DNA of 64,000 nt from Flavobacterium branchiarum (lineage in GTDB: Bacteria; Bacteroidota; Bacteroidia; Flavobacteriales; Flavobacteriaceae). Positions 35,830-45,301 of this stretch are shown here, in pieces. The stretch is from assembly GCF_030409845.1 (NCBI RefSeq), contig NZ_JAUFQQ010000003.1, forward strand, positions 1,736,001 through 1,800,000. The letters are read 5' to 3'. Under the pieces are notes generated by a model. That model was not told the DNA's origin and did no database searches. It saw only the letters and a program-made list of their open reading frames with translations. A program made the position numbers and the translations under genes. Numbering within the stretch: the first letter of the stretch is position 1; every line of letters starts with the position of its first letter.

Positions 35830-36803
35830 TACAGTCTATTTCCTAATGTTGCTTTTCGTCTTGCGCCTCCCGTATCAAAAGTGGTGACTACCTTTTTTAT
35901 AAAATAATTTCCCTCACGGTTCAAATGTTCCTCATCAATCAATTTGGCTTTCATCCCCCTGGTGGCGAATGGAACTAAAAAACTAACCACATCACCGTCA
36001 AAACCGCCATACTTCATTTTTTTAAGTTCGGTATTTGCCATTGCCTCCAATTGCTTTTTATCTGAAACCACCGAGGTCGTGTATTCCCTCTGTTCGCCAT
36101 CCATATCGCCAAACTCAAAGCTTTCTTTTTTGTTGGTCTTTGGGTTCATATAATTATACTTAATCTTTATGCGCCTTTCATCGGCACTTTTAAACTCAAG
36201 ATTATTCTCTACCAAATTATAATTCAAGTCATACACCACCGTTTGTCCTATATTGGTCAACTGTTGTAATCCGACATACAATTTACCTTCGTCATCAATA
36301 AATACAGTTTGAGCCAAATCTTTTCTAAAACTTTCCAAGATTTGTGCGCCGTTGGCGTTCCTAACAATCCATTTGTCCAAGGAAATGTCCTGACCTTTCA
36401 TAAATCGGGACAGTTCTATGGGAGTGTCTTTTATTACTTCCTGTAAAACTTCTTTAATGCTTGTTTTACCCCAAACTTTATTGATGTTTTTTCGTCTCAA
36501 CAACCACATGGCATCCTCGCAATGAATTTCAATCGGAATCTTTGGACTAATCTTTTTTACATAACCCGTAAATTCGACACCCGAATAAATCCCCTCATAC
36601 CCCAAAGTAATCACAACTTTATCGCCTACTTTTATAGCTTGCTCCGTAAATAATTGCTGTCCATTTTGGCGGATTTTAAAGCGGGTAGGCAACTTAATTA
36701 CTGCCGTGTCGCTCAATTCCTCAACCGACTTGGTTATTTCAATACCGTGAACGGCGTTGAAAATGTAATCACCTATTTCTACTTTTCCGTCCAGTATGTA
36801 CAT
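35829..36803 (-). CDS. Baseplate hub protein (gpD/gp44-like)
   Basis: 324 residues. N-terminal beta-barrel half (VEIGDYIFNAVHGIEITKSVEEL, IKVGDKVVITLGYEGIYSG), the pattern of late-control D/gp27-like hub proteins, with a C-terminal domain ending GGARRKATLGNRL. Stop and start overlap with neighbours by a base. Confidence 0.75.
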   Translation of the reverse strand: MYILDGKVEIGDYIFNAVHGIEITKSVEELSDTAVIKLPTRFKIRQNGQQLFTEQAIKVGDKVVITLGYEGIYSGVEFTGYVKKISPKIPIEIHCEDAMWLLRRKNINKVWGKTSIKEVLQEVIKDTPIELSRFMKGQDISLDKWIVRNANGAQILESFRKDLAQTVFIDDEGKLYVGLQQLTNIGQTVVYDLNYNLVENNLEFKSADERRIKIKYNYMNPKTNKKESFEFGDMDGEQREYTTSVVSDKKQLEAMANTELKKMKYGGFDGDVVSFLVPFATRGMKAKLIDEEHLNREGNYFIKKVVTTFDTGGARRKATLGNRL

Positions 36804-37402
36804 TAGCTCAATAAATTCGTTTTGTCTTTATCTTTTTCATTCAAATCGGCAAAAAAATCATCATCACCAAGTGCTTTGATTGTGTATTTTTGCATTCCGC
36901 TTTCGCCTATCATTTCATCCCAGTCCAAACTTTCAAGTACTATTTTGCGAATACCAAACAATTCAAAAAAGGCGTTGTCTTCAATATCCACTGAGTCGTT
37001 TATTTCAAACAAATCATTAATTAATTTTACTTGATCCGCTGGATATTTGTCGGGGTCATGCAAATCAATACAAACCCCTTTTATCGTAATCACTTCGTCG
37101 TCCGTAGTGATATATTCTTTAACAGAGCGTTTCTTTTTCTTTCCTACCGTTGCTGTTTTTACAATAGTTTTCGACATTCCAATAGAAACAATCGGCTCAT
37201 TTGGGAACAAAAAAGAATCCTTTCCGTGCGACACTTTGAGAGTCATAAAATATTTTGCGCCTAATAACTGCTTGTTGTTGATTCCATGCAAATCGGGTAA
37301 TTTATACCGTGATTCGTTCTTTTTCCACCAAAGCGGAAAAACGGGTCCGATATAATCAAGTGATGCTCTTATGAGCAATTCTTTTATATTAAAATCTGCC
37401 AT
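36803..37402 (-). CDS. DUF6046-type tail protein
   Basis: 199 residues. Lies between tape measure and hub, where Mu has gp43 (DNA circularisation-type). The sequence (LPDLHGINNKQLLGAKYF... KSVKEYITTDDEVITIKG) fits the Bacteroidota family DUF6046, a likely tail-terminal/baseplate adaptor. Family name from memory. Confidence 0.65.
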   Translation of the reverse strand: MADFNIKELLIRASLDYIGPVFPLWWKKNESRYKLPDLHGINNKQLLGAKYFMTLKVSHGKDSFLFPNEPIVSIGMSKTIVKTATVGKKKKRSVKEYITTDDEVITIKGVCIDLHDPDKYPADQVKLINDLFEINDSVDIEDNAFFELFGIRKIVLESLDWDEMIGESGMQKYTIKALGDDDFFADLNEKDKDKTNLLS

Positions 37403-39150
37403 TAGTTTGTCTGCATTTGGTTGACACTATTCACGGCACGCAATATTATTTCTTGTACTTTTTCGCCTAATTGCTCAATGCCTTTTTCTGTACTTTCGAC
37501 AAATATTTTAGTATCGTCCTGAAGCTTTTGAATATTGATAGTGATATGAGTCATCTTAGAACCTCCCGAAACAATGTTATCCGATTTAGAACCTTTTTTA
37601 TCTTTTTTCCCTTTTCCTTTATCGTTCAATAAATCAGCAAAAACTGTTGATTTATTTTGTTTTAAATAATCAGGAACTTTTGCCTTTTTTGTGGCGGGTT
37701 CAACGCCAGCCTCCTTGGCTTTCATATTTACGCCGTCATTGTATCCTTTAGAAAAAGACTTAGCGGCCTTCATACCATCATCAATCAATTTCTTTTTAGA
37801 ATCAACGCCCATCAAGTCTCCAACTGCTTTTTTTCCGATCTCAAAAGCTCCTTTAAAGTCGCCACTAAAGAAAGCTTTCAATGCGCTTCCCATTCCTGTA
37901 ATACCTGATAATAAATCTTGAATTCGATTAATTACATAGTTTTTAATCGCCGTTCCAAAACCTTTTATAACTTCCCAAGTACCCATAATTGCGCCTCTAA
38001 ATCCTTCAAATTTGTTCCAACAAGACCACACAATAGCAATCAATGCCGCTATGGCGATAACTACCAATCCAATAGGATTCATACTCATTACAAAATTGAA
38101 AGCAGTTTGCGCTGCAGTTGCTAACCAAAGGCGAGCCTCAAACAAAGCAAATTGAGCCGAAAAAATCCAAAAGCTCGCATTGGCGACAACAAAGCTTATT
38201 CCAAGTCCAGTGATTAATGCGGTAAAGAAAAACAGCAAAGGTTTTGCCTGCATTATCCATTTTACTACATCCGCAACGGCGTGTCCAAACGGTATAATAT
38301 TATTTGTTACCGCTATGCCAATATCTATCAATGGCGAAACCCAATTCGCAAATGACATTCCGATTTTAGAAACAACATTTTGTAAAGTTCCCATCATAGT
38401 ACTCCATTTACCGCCTGCCGTTTCTGCCATTTTATTAGACATATTATAATAACGACCACCTTCTGAAGTAGCGAGCCTAAATGCTTCCTCAATCATATTG
38501 GCACTAATAGCACCATCTTCCATTTTCTTCTTTAAAACACCCATTGATATACCTGTGTTTTCAGATATGACTTGAAGTGGATTAAAGCCTTGATTAATTA
38601 ACTGTAATAAATCCTGACCCATCAATCTACCCGTAGCCATAATTTGAGAATAGACCAAGGATAAACCGCCTAGTTTTTCCTCATTACCCATAGCTACGTC
38701 ACCCAACATTCTCATATTGCTCATAATTTTCTCTTGGGCAAGACCAAAACCGAGCATCGTCTCCGAGCCTTTTATAATTCCTTCATTACTATAAGGTGTA
38801 GCATTTGCATAATCGTTCAATTCACCAAGCATTACCTTCGCCTTTTCGACAGAACCGAGTAACACCTCAAATTTGACATTAGTTTGTTCCATCTGCACAC
38901 CCATATTAAAAAGTGTTGAGACACCAGCAACGACACCAAGGGAAATACCCAAAGCACCAACTAAGCCAATCAAACTTTTATAACCTGAACTTAAAGTAGA
39001 AAAAAATGACCCTGATGTAGCCTCTGTGTTTCTAAGTGTCGCATTCAAGCCATTCACACGAGTATTTGTCATCCCCACACTAGCCGCTATTTGATTAAGC
39101 GAACTACTGGCGTAGTTTTTCATTTGTATGATAAATTCGTAGGCATTCAT
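37402..39150 (-). CDS. Tail tape measure protein
   Basis: 582 residues: helical N-terminus (tape-measure domain; [18 protein letters not shown]), hydrophobic central stretches ([36 protein letters not shown]), and a lysine-rich C-terminus. Follows the tail chaperone genes as in nearly all tailed phages. Length sets tail length; this predicts a fairly short contractile tail. Confidence 0.88.
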   Translation of the reverse strand: MNAYEFIIQMKNYASSSLNQIAASVGMTNTRVNGLNATLRNTEATSGSFFSTLSSGYKSLIGLVGALGISLGVVAGVSTLFNMGVQMEQTNVKFEVLLGSVEKAKVMLGELNDYANATPYSNEGIIKGSETMLGFGLAQEKIMSNMRMLGDVAMGNEEKLGGLSLVYSQIMATGRLMGQDLLQLINQGFNPLQVISENTGISMGVLKKKMEDGAISANMIEEAFRLATSEGGRYYNMSNKMAETAGGKWSTMMGTLQNVVSKIGMSFANWVSPLIDIGIAVTNNIIPFGHAVADVVKWIMQAKPLLFFFTALITGLGISFVVANASFWIFSAQFALFEARLWLATAAQTAFNFVMSMNPIGLVVIAIAALIAIVWSCWNKFEGFRGAIMGTWEVIKGFGTAIKNYVINRIQDLLSGITGMGSALKAFFSGDFKGAFEIGKKAVGDLMGVDSKKKLIDDGMKAAKSFSKGYNDGVNMKAKEAGVEPATKKAKVPDYLKQNKSTVFADLLNDKGKGKKDKKGSKSDNIVSGGSKMTHITINIQKLQDDTKIFVESTEKGIEQLGEKVQEIILRAVNSVNQMQTN

Positions 39151-39154
39151 AATC

Positions 39155-39376
39155 TTAAAGTTGTGAGGATTCTTTTTCTTTTGTTCTTATAAAATGGAGG
39201 TTTTGCACCTCTTCACACCAATCTAAATCACTTAACTTATGAGGTTTTTTGATGTGCATATAGTATCTTAAATAGGCATCTAAAAGCCTAAAATCAATGT
39301 GTGTTTTTCCTCCTGATTGTTGTACATAATCAAAAGAGGACGGGTCATTAGTATCAATAACCGCCCTGTTTAAAGC
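39155..39376 (-). CDS. Tail chaperone, frameshift (T) domain of GT fusion
   Basis: A 73-codon frame with no start (first residues [18 protein letters not shown]), entered only by -1 slippage at A_AAA_AAG (39376-39382) at the end of the G gene. It ends 5 bp before the tape-measure start. Matches the conserved G-GT arrangement of tailed phages, where the fusion bridges tube protein and tape measure. Confidence 0.85.
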   Translation of the reverse strand, partial: ALNRAVIDTNDPSSFDYVQQSGGKTHIDFRLLDAYLRYYMHIKKPHKLSDLDWCEEVQNLHFIRTKEKESSQL

Positions 39377-39918
39377 TTTTTTATGATAGCTACTTTTTGA
39401 TTTTGTAGTTTCTCAATCGCTTGGTATAACGGGAAACGAAAGTTTGCGTTATCTCTGTCGTTGAATGCTTCGTCTTTTTCAATACAAACCGCTTCAAATA
39501 ACTTTTCTTGAGTAACAAAAGGCTTAGAGCTTGGGTTTTTCTTTTCCGCTAATTTGATGTCGTCACGAGTAATCATTCGCACTTTACAACTAGCTCCAGC
39601 AATTGTAATAATAGAGTTGTTTTTCTCTTTGGTGATTTCGGCATCATCAAAATTAAAAAAAGTTGTAATCTCCTTACGAGCAGGTAAGAAATACTCATCT
39701 TTGGTTTTGATTTCTTCATCACCGCCAATAAAAAGCAAGTTGATCATTTCTTCACCAAAGGCTAAATCACCACTATTTTGCATAGTAGTAAAAGCACGTT
39801 TAAAGTCCTTCATTGATGGTTCACGCAAATAAGCCGTTTTGTCTTCTACAGGCAAAGCGTAAACGCTACCATATTTTTCTTTCCATTCTTGGATTTGTTT
39901 GTCGTCAATTTTTTGCAT
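39370..39918 (-). CDS. Tail assembly chaperone (G), with -1 frameshift site
   Basis: 182 residues from the ATG at 39918 (MQKIDDKQIQEWKEKYG). The in-frame ATG at 39963 lies inside the loop of an intrinsic terminator and is rejected. The gene ends ATA AAA AAG CTT TAA, giving the slippery heptamer A AAA AAG in the correct phase; slippage yields a ~254-residue GT fusion. Confidence 0.82.
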   Translation of the reverse strand: MQKIDDKQIQEWKEKYGSVYALPVEDKTAYLREPSMKDFKRAFTTMQNSGDLAFGEEMINLLFIGGDEEIKTKDEYFLPARKEITTFFNFDDAEITKEKNNSIITIAGASCKVRMITRDDIKLAEKKNPSSKPFVTQEKLFEAVCIEKDEAFNDRDNANFRFPLYQAIEKLQNQKVAIIKKL

Positions 39919-39943
39919 CGGGTTTGTTGTAGTTTTTTTGTTT

Positions 39944-39981
39944 AAAAAAAAGCCATCCATCATATTAGCTGGATGGCTTTT
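39944..39981 (-). terminator. Intrinsic (partial) terminator after tail tube gene
   Basis: AAAAGCCATCCA / TGGATGGCTTTT, 12-bp arms, 10-nt loop, T8 on the minus strand. Placed between the tube gene and the chaperone, it would lower chaperone transcription relative to tube and sheath. Confidence 0.85.
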
Positions 39982-39999
39982 ACATATTGTCTAAAATTT

Positions 40000-40416
40000 C
40001 TATTGTTGTGGTTTTACATCCAAAAAGATAAAAGGAAGTTCAATAAGCATATTCTTATCGCCTTGCTTCATTGCTTTTTTGTACTCTGTAAATTCACAGG
40101 TAGTCAACACATCGGTAACAGTTGCACCACCATCGTCTGGAACAAATGCCCAAATAACATCAAAGCTTAACGCTAATAAATCCTTATTAGGAGCATCTTT
40201 AATCATTGCTTCCACTTCGGATTGCCAAAGGTTTATTTTTCCCTCAAAGTCCTTGTTTCCTCGTGCCACTTTGTGACCTTTTCCACCACGACCACGTATT
40301 ACGCTTTTTTCTTGTTTTGCTGTGTACTCTACATCTTCAATGCCCTCAATGATACGTCCACCGATAGCAATGGAGATGTCATTCCACGAATAATTTTTAC
40401 TGCTATAATCACTCAT
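40000..40416 (-). CDS. Tail tube protein
   Basis: 138 residues, beta-rich, between sheath and chaperone genes: MSDYSSKNYSWNDISIAIGG...VEYTAKQEKSVIRGRGGKGH. Position and size match myovirus tube proteins. Followed by a terminator, consistent with high expression. Confidence 0.8.
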   Translation of the reverse strand: MSDYSSKNYSWNDISIAIGGRIIEGIEDVEYTAKQEKSVIRGRGGKGHKVARGNKDFEGKINLWQSEVEAMIKDAPNKDLLALSFDVIWAFVPDDGGATVTDVLTTCEFTEYKKAMKQGDKNMLIELPFIFLDVKPQQ

Positions 40417-40417
40417 A

Positions 40418-41593
40418 CTAATCTAGTGTTGTGGTAAATCCAATATTTACCGTTATAAAATCAGAGTAGCCAACGGGTAGCAATTGCAAGGCTACATTTA
40501 CATTGTTGGTTTGCAAAACGTTTTGATTTTCGTCAATAAATGCTCTCACTCCCGAAAGTTTGCCCACTTCAACCATGTTCGATTTGATTTGAGCTTCGAT
40601 AGCATTCTGCCAACCTTTGGTAATAGCGGGATGAATGGTACCCGCTTTGGTTACTGGAACTTCGTCAGATAGTTCTTGTACCAAAGTCGTGTACGCTATT
40701 AAAACGCCTTCGTCCATTACCAAGCCTCTAGCCAAACTATTAAAGTCGTTTGTCGGCATTGTTAACGTTTTATCTCCTGTGAAGTAAAAGCCCGATAAAT
40801 TAGCAAAACTTCGCATAAAGATGTAGTTTTTTGTGTCTATAGCATCCCAAGAGGTGTCGAGTGTTGCCACTGTAGCTCCATTAGTAAAATATGCTTCAAA
40901 AGGTTCAATTGCACCGTCTTTTACACGGCTCAATTTTCTTTGTGTTGGTGTACTTGCCAAACGCCCAAGAGCTAAACCAATAGACGCTTCTTTCGAACCA
41001 TCTGTATTTGCCAACAAAATCGAAACTTTGTTAAAGTTGGTAGTTGCGTAATCTTTTAAATCGGCAACCACACCACTAAACTTATTTCCTGAGATCATCA
41101 CTTGAACTGGGTAAAAACGATTGGCAAAGTCTTGAGCTAAAGCTTGAGCTTTTACAACAGCTAAATGCACATCAGCGTCTAAACCGTTCGTAATAGTTTC
41201 CGTTGTGCTGGACTTTTTTAAAAAACCTAAAACACGAATCTTACCCTTAGCATCACTCAATAATTTTCGAGCATAATCTTTGGTAATATCGGCTTGATCT
41301 TCCATTGTTACCGTAGAAGCGACAACCATAAACCAAAGTTCAGCTCCTTTTTTGGCTTCGGTATAGAATTGTGCGATTTGCTTGTAAGCAAAATCATTTG
41401 TACCTCCTTGAGTAATCCCCAGGTTAATCGCCTCTTCCAAAGAAAAGATTTGATATGAAGTACCCACAGTTACTTTATTAACACCCGCAACGGTTACACC
41501 CGTCAAAACGAATCCTGGTATCTTTTGAATTTCTGCTTGTGGCAACCCTAGACCATTGCTAGAGATGTTGAATATTACATTTGGTAAACTCAT
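40418..41593 (-). CDS. Contractile tail sheath protein (DUF2586-like)
   Basis: 391 residues. N-terminus MSLPNVIFNISSNGLGLPQAE, internal AVVKAQALAQDFANRFYPVQVMISG and C-terminal PVGYSDFITVNIGF as in Bacteroidota DUF2586 sheath proteins. Proves the phage is a myovirus type. 1 bp upstream of the tube gene's start. Confidence 0.82.
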   Translation of the reverse strand: MSLPNVIFNISSNGLGLPQAEIQKIPGFVLTGVTVAGVNKVTVGTSYQIFSLEEAINLGITQGGTNDFAYKQIAQFYTEAKKGAELWFMVVASTVTMEDQADITKDYARKLLSDAKGKIRVLGFLKKSSTTETITNGLDADVHLAVVKAQALAQDFANRFYPVQVMISGNKFSGVVADLKDYATTNFNKVSILLANTDGSKEASIGLALGRLASTPTQRKLSRVKDGAIEPFEAYFTNGATVATLDTSWDAIDTKNYIFMRSFANLSGFYFTGDKTLTMPTNDFNSLARGLVMDEGVLIAYTTLVQELSDEVPVTKAGTIHPAITKGWQNAIEAQIKSNMVEVGKLSGVRAFIDENQNVLQTNNVNVALQLLPVGYSDFITVNIGFTTTLD

Positions 41594-42090
41594 ACTATTT
41601 TGAAATTTTTAAGAATGAATGTAGTTACAGCTCCCAGAGACAAACCAATTAGAAATGCCATTAAAAGGTCAAATAAGGAGTAACCCGTTTTTGTCTTGGT
41701 ATTCTCAACATCACTCCGAGCCTTTGCGCTGGTAGCTTTGTATAATTCTTTTTTTATTTTGGCTACTAAAGCGAGACTATCGCAAGTAGCAATTATCATT
41801 ACCGTATCCTGTTGAATTATAATTTTGGCCGTCGCGTTCCCGTTTTTTTGGGTAAATGTTTTAGGCTTTGAAATACTGTTTAAACCCTCTTTAAACACCA
41901 GTTCTGTGACGGGAATTTTCAGGCTTGTTTCAGCCTTTGGAGTAAATAGAACCGTATCTCTGTACGTTTCCTTTTGCAGAATGATCGTTTCGGCTATCGA
42001 TGTGTGTTTTTGAGTTTCCTGCCGTGATGTACGGCAGGAAGTCAAAAAACAACATAAACAAACCAATACAAGAACAATTGTTTTATACAT
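41590..42090 (-). CDS. Putative u-spanin (lipoprotein with C-terminal TM)
   Basis: 166 residues from the ATG at 42090 (MYKTIVLVLVCLCCFLTSC); the longer frame from 42183 overlaps the endolysin. Lipobox LTSC at the N-terminus and one transmembrane helix near the C-terminus (about 135-158, LLMAFLIGLSLGAVTTFIL) joined by a beta-rich periplasmic part. This lipoprotein-plus-TM layout is that of unimolecular spanins, which fuse inner and outer membranes at lysis. Directly downstream of the endolysin gene. Confidence 0.75.
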   Translation of the reverse strand: MYKTIVLVLVCLCCFLTSCRTSRQETQKHTSIAETIILQKETYRDTVLFTPKAETSLKIPVTELVFKEGLNSISKPKTFTQKNGNATAKIIIQQDTVMIIATCDSLALVAKIKKELYKATSAKARSDVENTKTKTGYSLFDLLMAFLIGLSLGAVTTFILKNFKIV

Positions 42091-42100
42091 CTTTGTGTTT

Positions 42101-42559
42101 TTAAATTCGGATAAATCCTTTAATACTCGAAATCTTTCGAGTTTTACGGCAAACCGCATAACCTTCACGACTACCGTCTGCATTTGTGTTCCCCTCGATG
42201 GTATGAATGTTCAATCCCTCCACTTTTTCAACAAATCCCGTGTGTCCAACGCCTTTGCCAAAATCCATTATAAAAATGTCACCCGCCATTGGCGTAGTAC
42301 TTTTAAGGGTCGGAGCTAAAGCATTCCATTGAACCAAAACGCCTCCCGTTTTTTTAAGTGGATTTGGTGTTTTTAATTTGGTACTGGCTTGGAGTACATT
42401 CCAAAAAACAAAAGCCATGCACCAAGCAAAACCCTTTCCAAGTCCGACACTTCTTAAATATATTTCGACTTCGGGACCTGCATTGCTACCCTTTGGAATT
42501 TCCGTTACGCCTAATTGGCTTTGTGCCGATTGTAATGAGGCTTTTGCTAATGGTGTCAT
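42101..42559 (-). CDS. CHAP-domain endolysin
   Basis: 152 residues. Catalytic Cys in GFAWCMAFVFW, catalytic His in KGVGHTGFVEKVEG, and the EGNTNADGSREGYAV tail. This is the CHAP amidase/endopeptidase pattern of Bacteroidota phages. No signal peptide, so it needs a holin for export. Clustered with the spanin and a TM protein as a lysis cassette. Confidence 0.88.
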   Translation of the reverse strand: MTPLAKASLQSAQSQLGVTEIPKGSNAGPEVEIYLRSVGLGKGFAWCMAFVFWNVLQASTKLKTPNPLKKTGGVLVQWNALAPTLKSTTPMAGDIFIMDFGKGVGHTGFVEKVEGLNIHTIEGNTNADGSREGYAVCRKTRKISSIKGFIRI

Positions 42560-42570
42560 AAACTTTTATT

Positions 42571-42981
42571 TTATTTTTGCAATGATTCTTTATAAGCAGT
42601 CAAAACTGCTATTAATGATTCTGCTTTTTGGTCAACTGATTCCAATTTCAGAAAAGCAACCAATTGTTTCAATGAGTTGTAATTTTCTTTAACTAAACCG
42701 TTGTTTAAAAGCTCCAACTGATCTGCATTTAATTCGATAGTTTTATCGCTTAAATCGGTTTCACCAAACACTTCAATGTTATTTGCATTAGAATGTGGTG
42801 TTACGTTCTTATCTTCCAAAGTAGCTGCGTGATTTGTTGCAAAAACTAAGTTTTCAAACAAAAAGCCATCAGATGTAGAAAACACTTCACTTTTTGCACC
42901 TTCTTGTGCAAAATAATTGCTTACGGCTAAAGCAATGGCAGTCAGTAAGACTGCCGAAGCCGTTTTTTGTACTTTTTTCAT
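42571..42981 (-). CDS. Small membrane-anchored protein in lysis/capsid cluster (holin candidate)
   Basis: 136 residues with one N-terminal hydrophobic segment (about 8-25) ending NYFAQEGA, then an acidic soluble part. Lies between the capsid gene and endolysin. Could be a single-TM holin/antiholin or a capsid decoration protein; topology alone cannot decide. Confidence 0.5.
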   Translation of the reverse strand: MKKVQKTASAVLLTAIALAVSNYFAQEGAKSEVFSTSDGFLFENLVFATNHAATLEDKNVTPHSNANNIEVFGETDLSDKTIELNADQLELLNNGLVKENYNSLKQLVAFLKLESVDQKAESLIAVLTAYKESLQK

Positions 42982-42982
42982 A

Positions 42983-43822
42983 CTAGCTCAAGATTGCTCC
43001 TAAATACTTAGGATTGGTTGCACGGATGTTACCAACAAGAGCTCTTTGAGCGAATGAGATTTCGTCAGCTTGCGAAGCAGCACTACGAATAGTTTCGTAC
43101 ATCTCGGTATCTCCAAAACATCTAAATGTTTCGTCTGAACACCAAGTAAAAGAGCAGTTTTTATCATCTACAGCTTTCACAGTTCCATATGGCTTTTTAA
43201 CTCCCGCTACCGTATATAATGCCGTTTGATTGTAGTTGAAAATTTTGAAACCATACATCATATTTGTATCCAAGATTTTCTTGTACAAAACGGTATCTTC
43301 CTCTTCAATTTTCCCCATGTGTTCGGCTGTCAAACAGATGTTCAAATTATCGTACATATCCAAGCCATTGTAAAATGCCTTCATTTTAATAATTGCACTA
43401 ATAAATTTACCACCACCTACAGTGATAATTTTATTGTTTGCATTGTCCAGAGCTGGTGCCCAAGCAAAAGCCGCTCTTTTACCAAGGTTTTTTGCCAACG
43501 AGACTTTATGACGATTAGTAATTGAAGCACGTTTGTTGTACTGCAATTCCACTTCTTGCAAATCTCTGTGGCGGGTTCTATCCGTTGAGTAGGTTTTTAA
43601 AACCACCTCATTCGGAATGTCCGTGATAGTTGCCAATGGCAAATCCGTTTCGCTTCCCGCAAAGTAATCTTCGTGAACATCTGGTTCAATACCAGCTTCC
43701 GCTAGGTGTAATTTGTTGTTTTCTACATACTCGGATTTGTCCGTAGATGCAAAAACAAAACTATTATCTGGGATTGGGTTCTCCTGAATGCCCGCAACCC
43801 ATACTTCTTTTTGTAAAGCCAT
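42983..43822 (-). CDS. Major capsid protein
   Basis: 279 residues directly after the protease/scaffold gene. The fold-typical pattern (P-x4-TDIPNEVVLKTYSTDRTRHRD...E-loop region, FNYNQTALYTV C-terminal) fits the Mu gpT-like Bacteroidota capsid protein. Starts MALQKEVWVAG; no clear RBS, as usual in this phylum. Confidence 0.82.
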   Translation of the reverse strand: MALQKEVWVAGIQENPIPDNSFVFASTDKSEYVENNKLHLAEAGIEPDVHEDYFAGSETDLPLATITDIPNEVVLKTYSTDRTRHRDLQEVELQYNKRASITNRHKVSLAKNLGKRAAFAWAPALDNANNKIITVGGGKFISAIIKMKAFYNGLDMYDNLNICLTAEHMGKIEEEDTVLYKKILDTNMMYGFKIFNYNQTALYTVAGVKKPYGTVKAVDDKNCSFTWCSDETFRCFGDTEMYETIRSAASQADEISFAQRALVGNIRATNPKYLGAILS

Positions 43823-43851
43823 ATCTATATTTTATAAATGAGATTAATTAA

Positions 43852-44838
43852 TTACGCTTTGTATCGTACTCCTGATTGATACGCTTTGGCTAATTCAGTA
43901 TATTTCGCTGGTTCATTCTCTCTGATTTTTGCCAACTTCACAGTGTCGTGTTTTTGCAAATAATCAAATGATTCTTCTGGTGCAGTAGGAACAATTCCTG
44001 TTGCGTTTTTACCTGCAAGGATCACTTCCTTAACTGCCGTTTGATTTCCGTTTTGACCGTTAGCCGTTTCTTTGTCTCCAATTACCTTGGTTAAAATTGC
44101 CGTTTGTCCATCAAAATCACTTTCAAAAGCTTTCAGTTGTGAATCTTTCAAAGTAGCGGGAATCAATCCCAAAACCACTGCTTTATCAACCAAAACAGTA
44201 GCGCTGCTCAAACGGATAGTTTTGATTTCCGCTTCTAATTCTTCTACTTTCGTTTTAGAGTTGGAAGCATCCAATTTTACTTGTGCAATAGTGTCAAGTA
44301 ACACACTTTCCGATGTATCGGCAGGTTTACCCAATGCGAGGGCAATTGTTTTTAATTCAGGCATATCTTCTTTTTTTACGTTCAATTTATTCAACTTTAC
44401 TTCGCCTCCTTTTTTAGATAATTTCAGAGCGTCATCATTACCACCAATCGGAACAATCGAAATTTCTACAAGCTTACATTTAGTAACCGTTTCGTACAAT
44501 TGTCCTTCTATTACCAATTCGGGTTCTGACGATGCTGCAATAACATCGGCATACATTGAAGCCATACGAATAAAACCGCCAGCCACTTTGTCGGCAATCC
44601 TTTTAGAGAATTCGTCATTCTCATCAAATTCAATTGTTGCAATTAGTTTTTTATCCTGGACAAAAAGTTTAATACAACGCCCGATAACTTCCCCGCCTTT
44701 ATTCTTAAAAGAATCTCGTTCATGTAAATACAGTACAACAGGATTGCGCAAGTATTGAGTGTAGTCAATACCATCGGTCAAAATGCGGTATTTGTACTCG
44801 TTTACGTTTTCGGTATTAATAACAAAGTCGTATTGCAT
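43852..44838 (-). CDS. Prohead protease fused to scaffold
   Basis: 328 residues from the ATG at 44838 (MQYDFVINTENV). N-terminal protease domain (VVLYLHERD with the catalytic His; VEISIVPIGGNDDALKL containing the conserved Ser region), then a helical scaffold (EELEAEIKTIRL) and an acidic tail. In Mu the same gene (I/Z) makes protease and scaffold. First gene of the leftward late operon. Confidence 0.82.
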   Translation of the reverse strand: MQYDFVINTENVNEYKYRILTDGIDYTQYLRNPVVLYLHERDSFKNKGGEVIGRCIKLFVQDKKLIATIEFDENDEFSKRIADKVAGGFIRMASMYADVIAASSEPELVIEGQLYETVTKCKLVEISIVPIGGNDDALKLSKKGGEVKLNKLNVKKEDMPELKTIALALGKPADTSESVLLDTIAQVKLDASNSKTKVEELEAEIKTIRLSSATVLVDKAVVLGLIPATLKDSQLKAFESDFDGQTAILTKVIGDKETANGQNGNQTAVKEVILAGKNATGIVPTAPEESFDYLQKHDTVKLAKIRENEPAKYTELAKAYQSGVRYKA

Positions 44839-44938
44839 AGGCTTTTTAAAATTGAATTTGGCACTTATTTCGAGGGCAAAATTGAGGCGGTTTTCGAGTA
44901 AAAAAAAACTACTCTCCAAGACTTGGGCTTAATGAATA

Positions 44939-44969
44939 CAAGCCTTGTATAAAATAAATACAAGGCTTG
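44939..44969. promoter_or_regulatory. 12-bp dyad between divergent late operons
   Basis: CAAGCCTTGTAT (44939-44950) and ATACAAGGCTTG (44958-44969), 7-bp gap. It lies between the starts of the protease (44838, minus) and gp25-like (45014, plus) genes. Likely a late activator site or bidirectional terminator. Confidence 0.55.
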
Positions 44970-45013
44970 ATATTGTTTTTTTTCTACGCCTATTATATGT
45001 GGAACTTTGCCCT

Positions 45014-45301
45014 ATGACTGATATACTTTTAGACAAAAATGGAGACCTCACCGTGCAAAATGGTGACTTCGTTTTGGGCTTTTCGGACTACACGCACCAA
45101 GAACATATTTTGATGGCAACTAAAGGCGAATTCAAAGAATTTCCCGAGTTGGGTGTTGGGCTTAACCGAATGCTTAGCGATGACGATTATATGCCGTTTT
45201 TGATTGATGCCAAGAAAAACTTGGAGTATGACGGTATGAAAATTAATAACATAAAGTTTGAGGAAAACGGAAACCTGAACATCGATGGATACTACAAGTA
45301 A
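45014..45301 (+). CDS. Gp25-like baseplate wedge protein
   Basis: 95 residues from the ATG at 45014 (MTDILLDKNGDL); the in-frame start at 44945 would run through the dyad. The LLDKNGDLTVQNGDFVLG...ILMATKGEFKEFPELGVGLNRML pattern resembles GpW/gp25-family and DUF2634 wedge proteins. Its presence at the head of the packaging operon, away from other tail genes, is unusual. Confidence 0.68.
   Translation: MTDILLDKNGDLTVQNGDFVLGFSDYTHQEHILMATKGEFKEFPELGVGLNRMLSDDDYMPFLIDAKKNLEYDGMKINNIKFEENGNLNIDGYYK

Noticed and set aside
39919..39963. Earlier start (ATG 39963) for the tail chaperone
   Set aside because: It lies in the loop of a strong terminator hairpin, and the extra residues are encoded by the stem and T-run.
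44072..44758. 228-codon plus-strand ORF opposite the protease/scaffold gene
   Set aside because: Shadow frame with biased composition; the minus frame has recognisable protease motifs and operon context.
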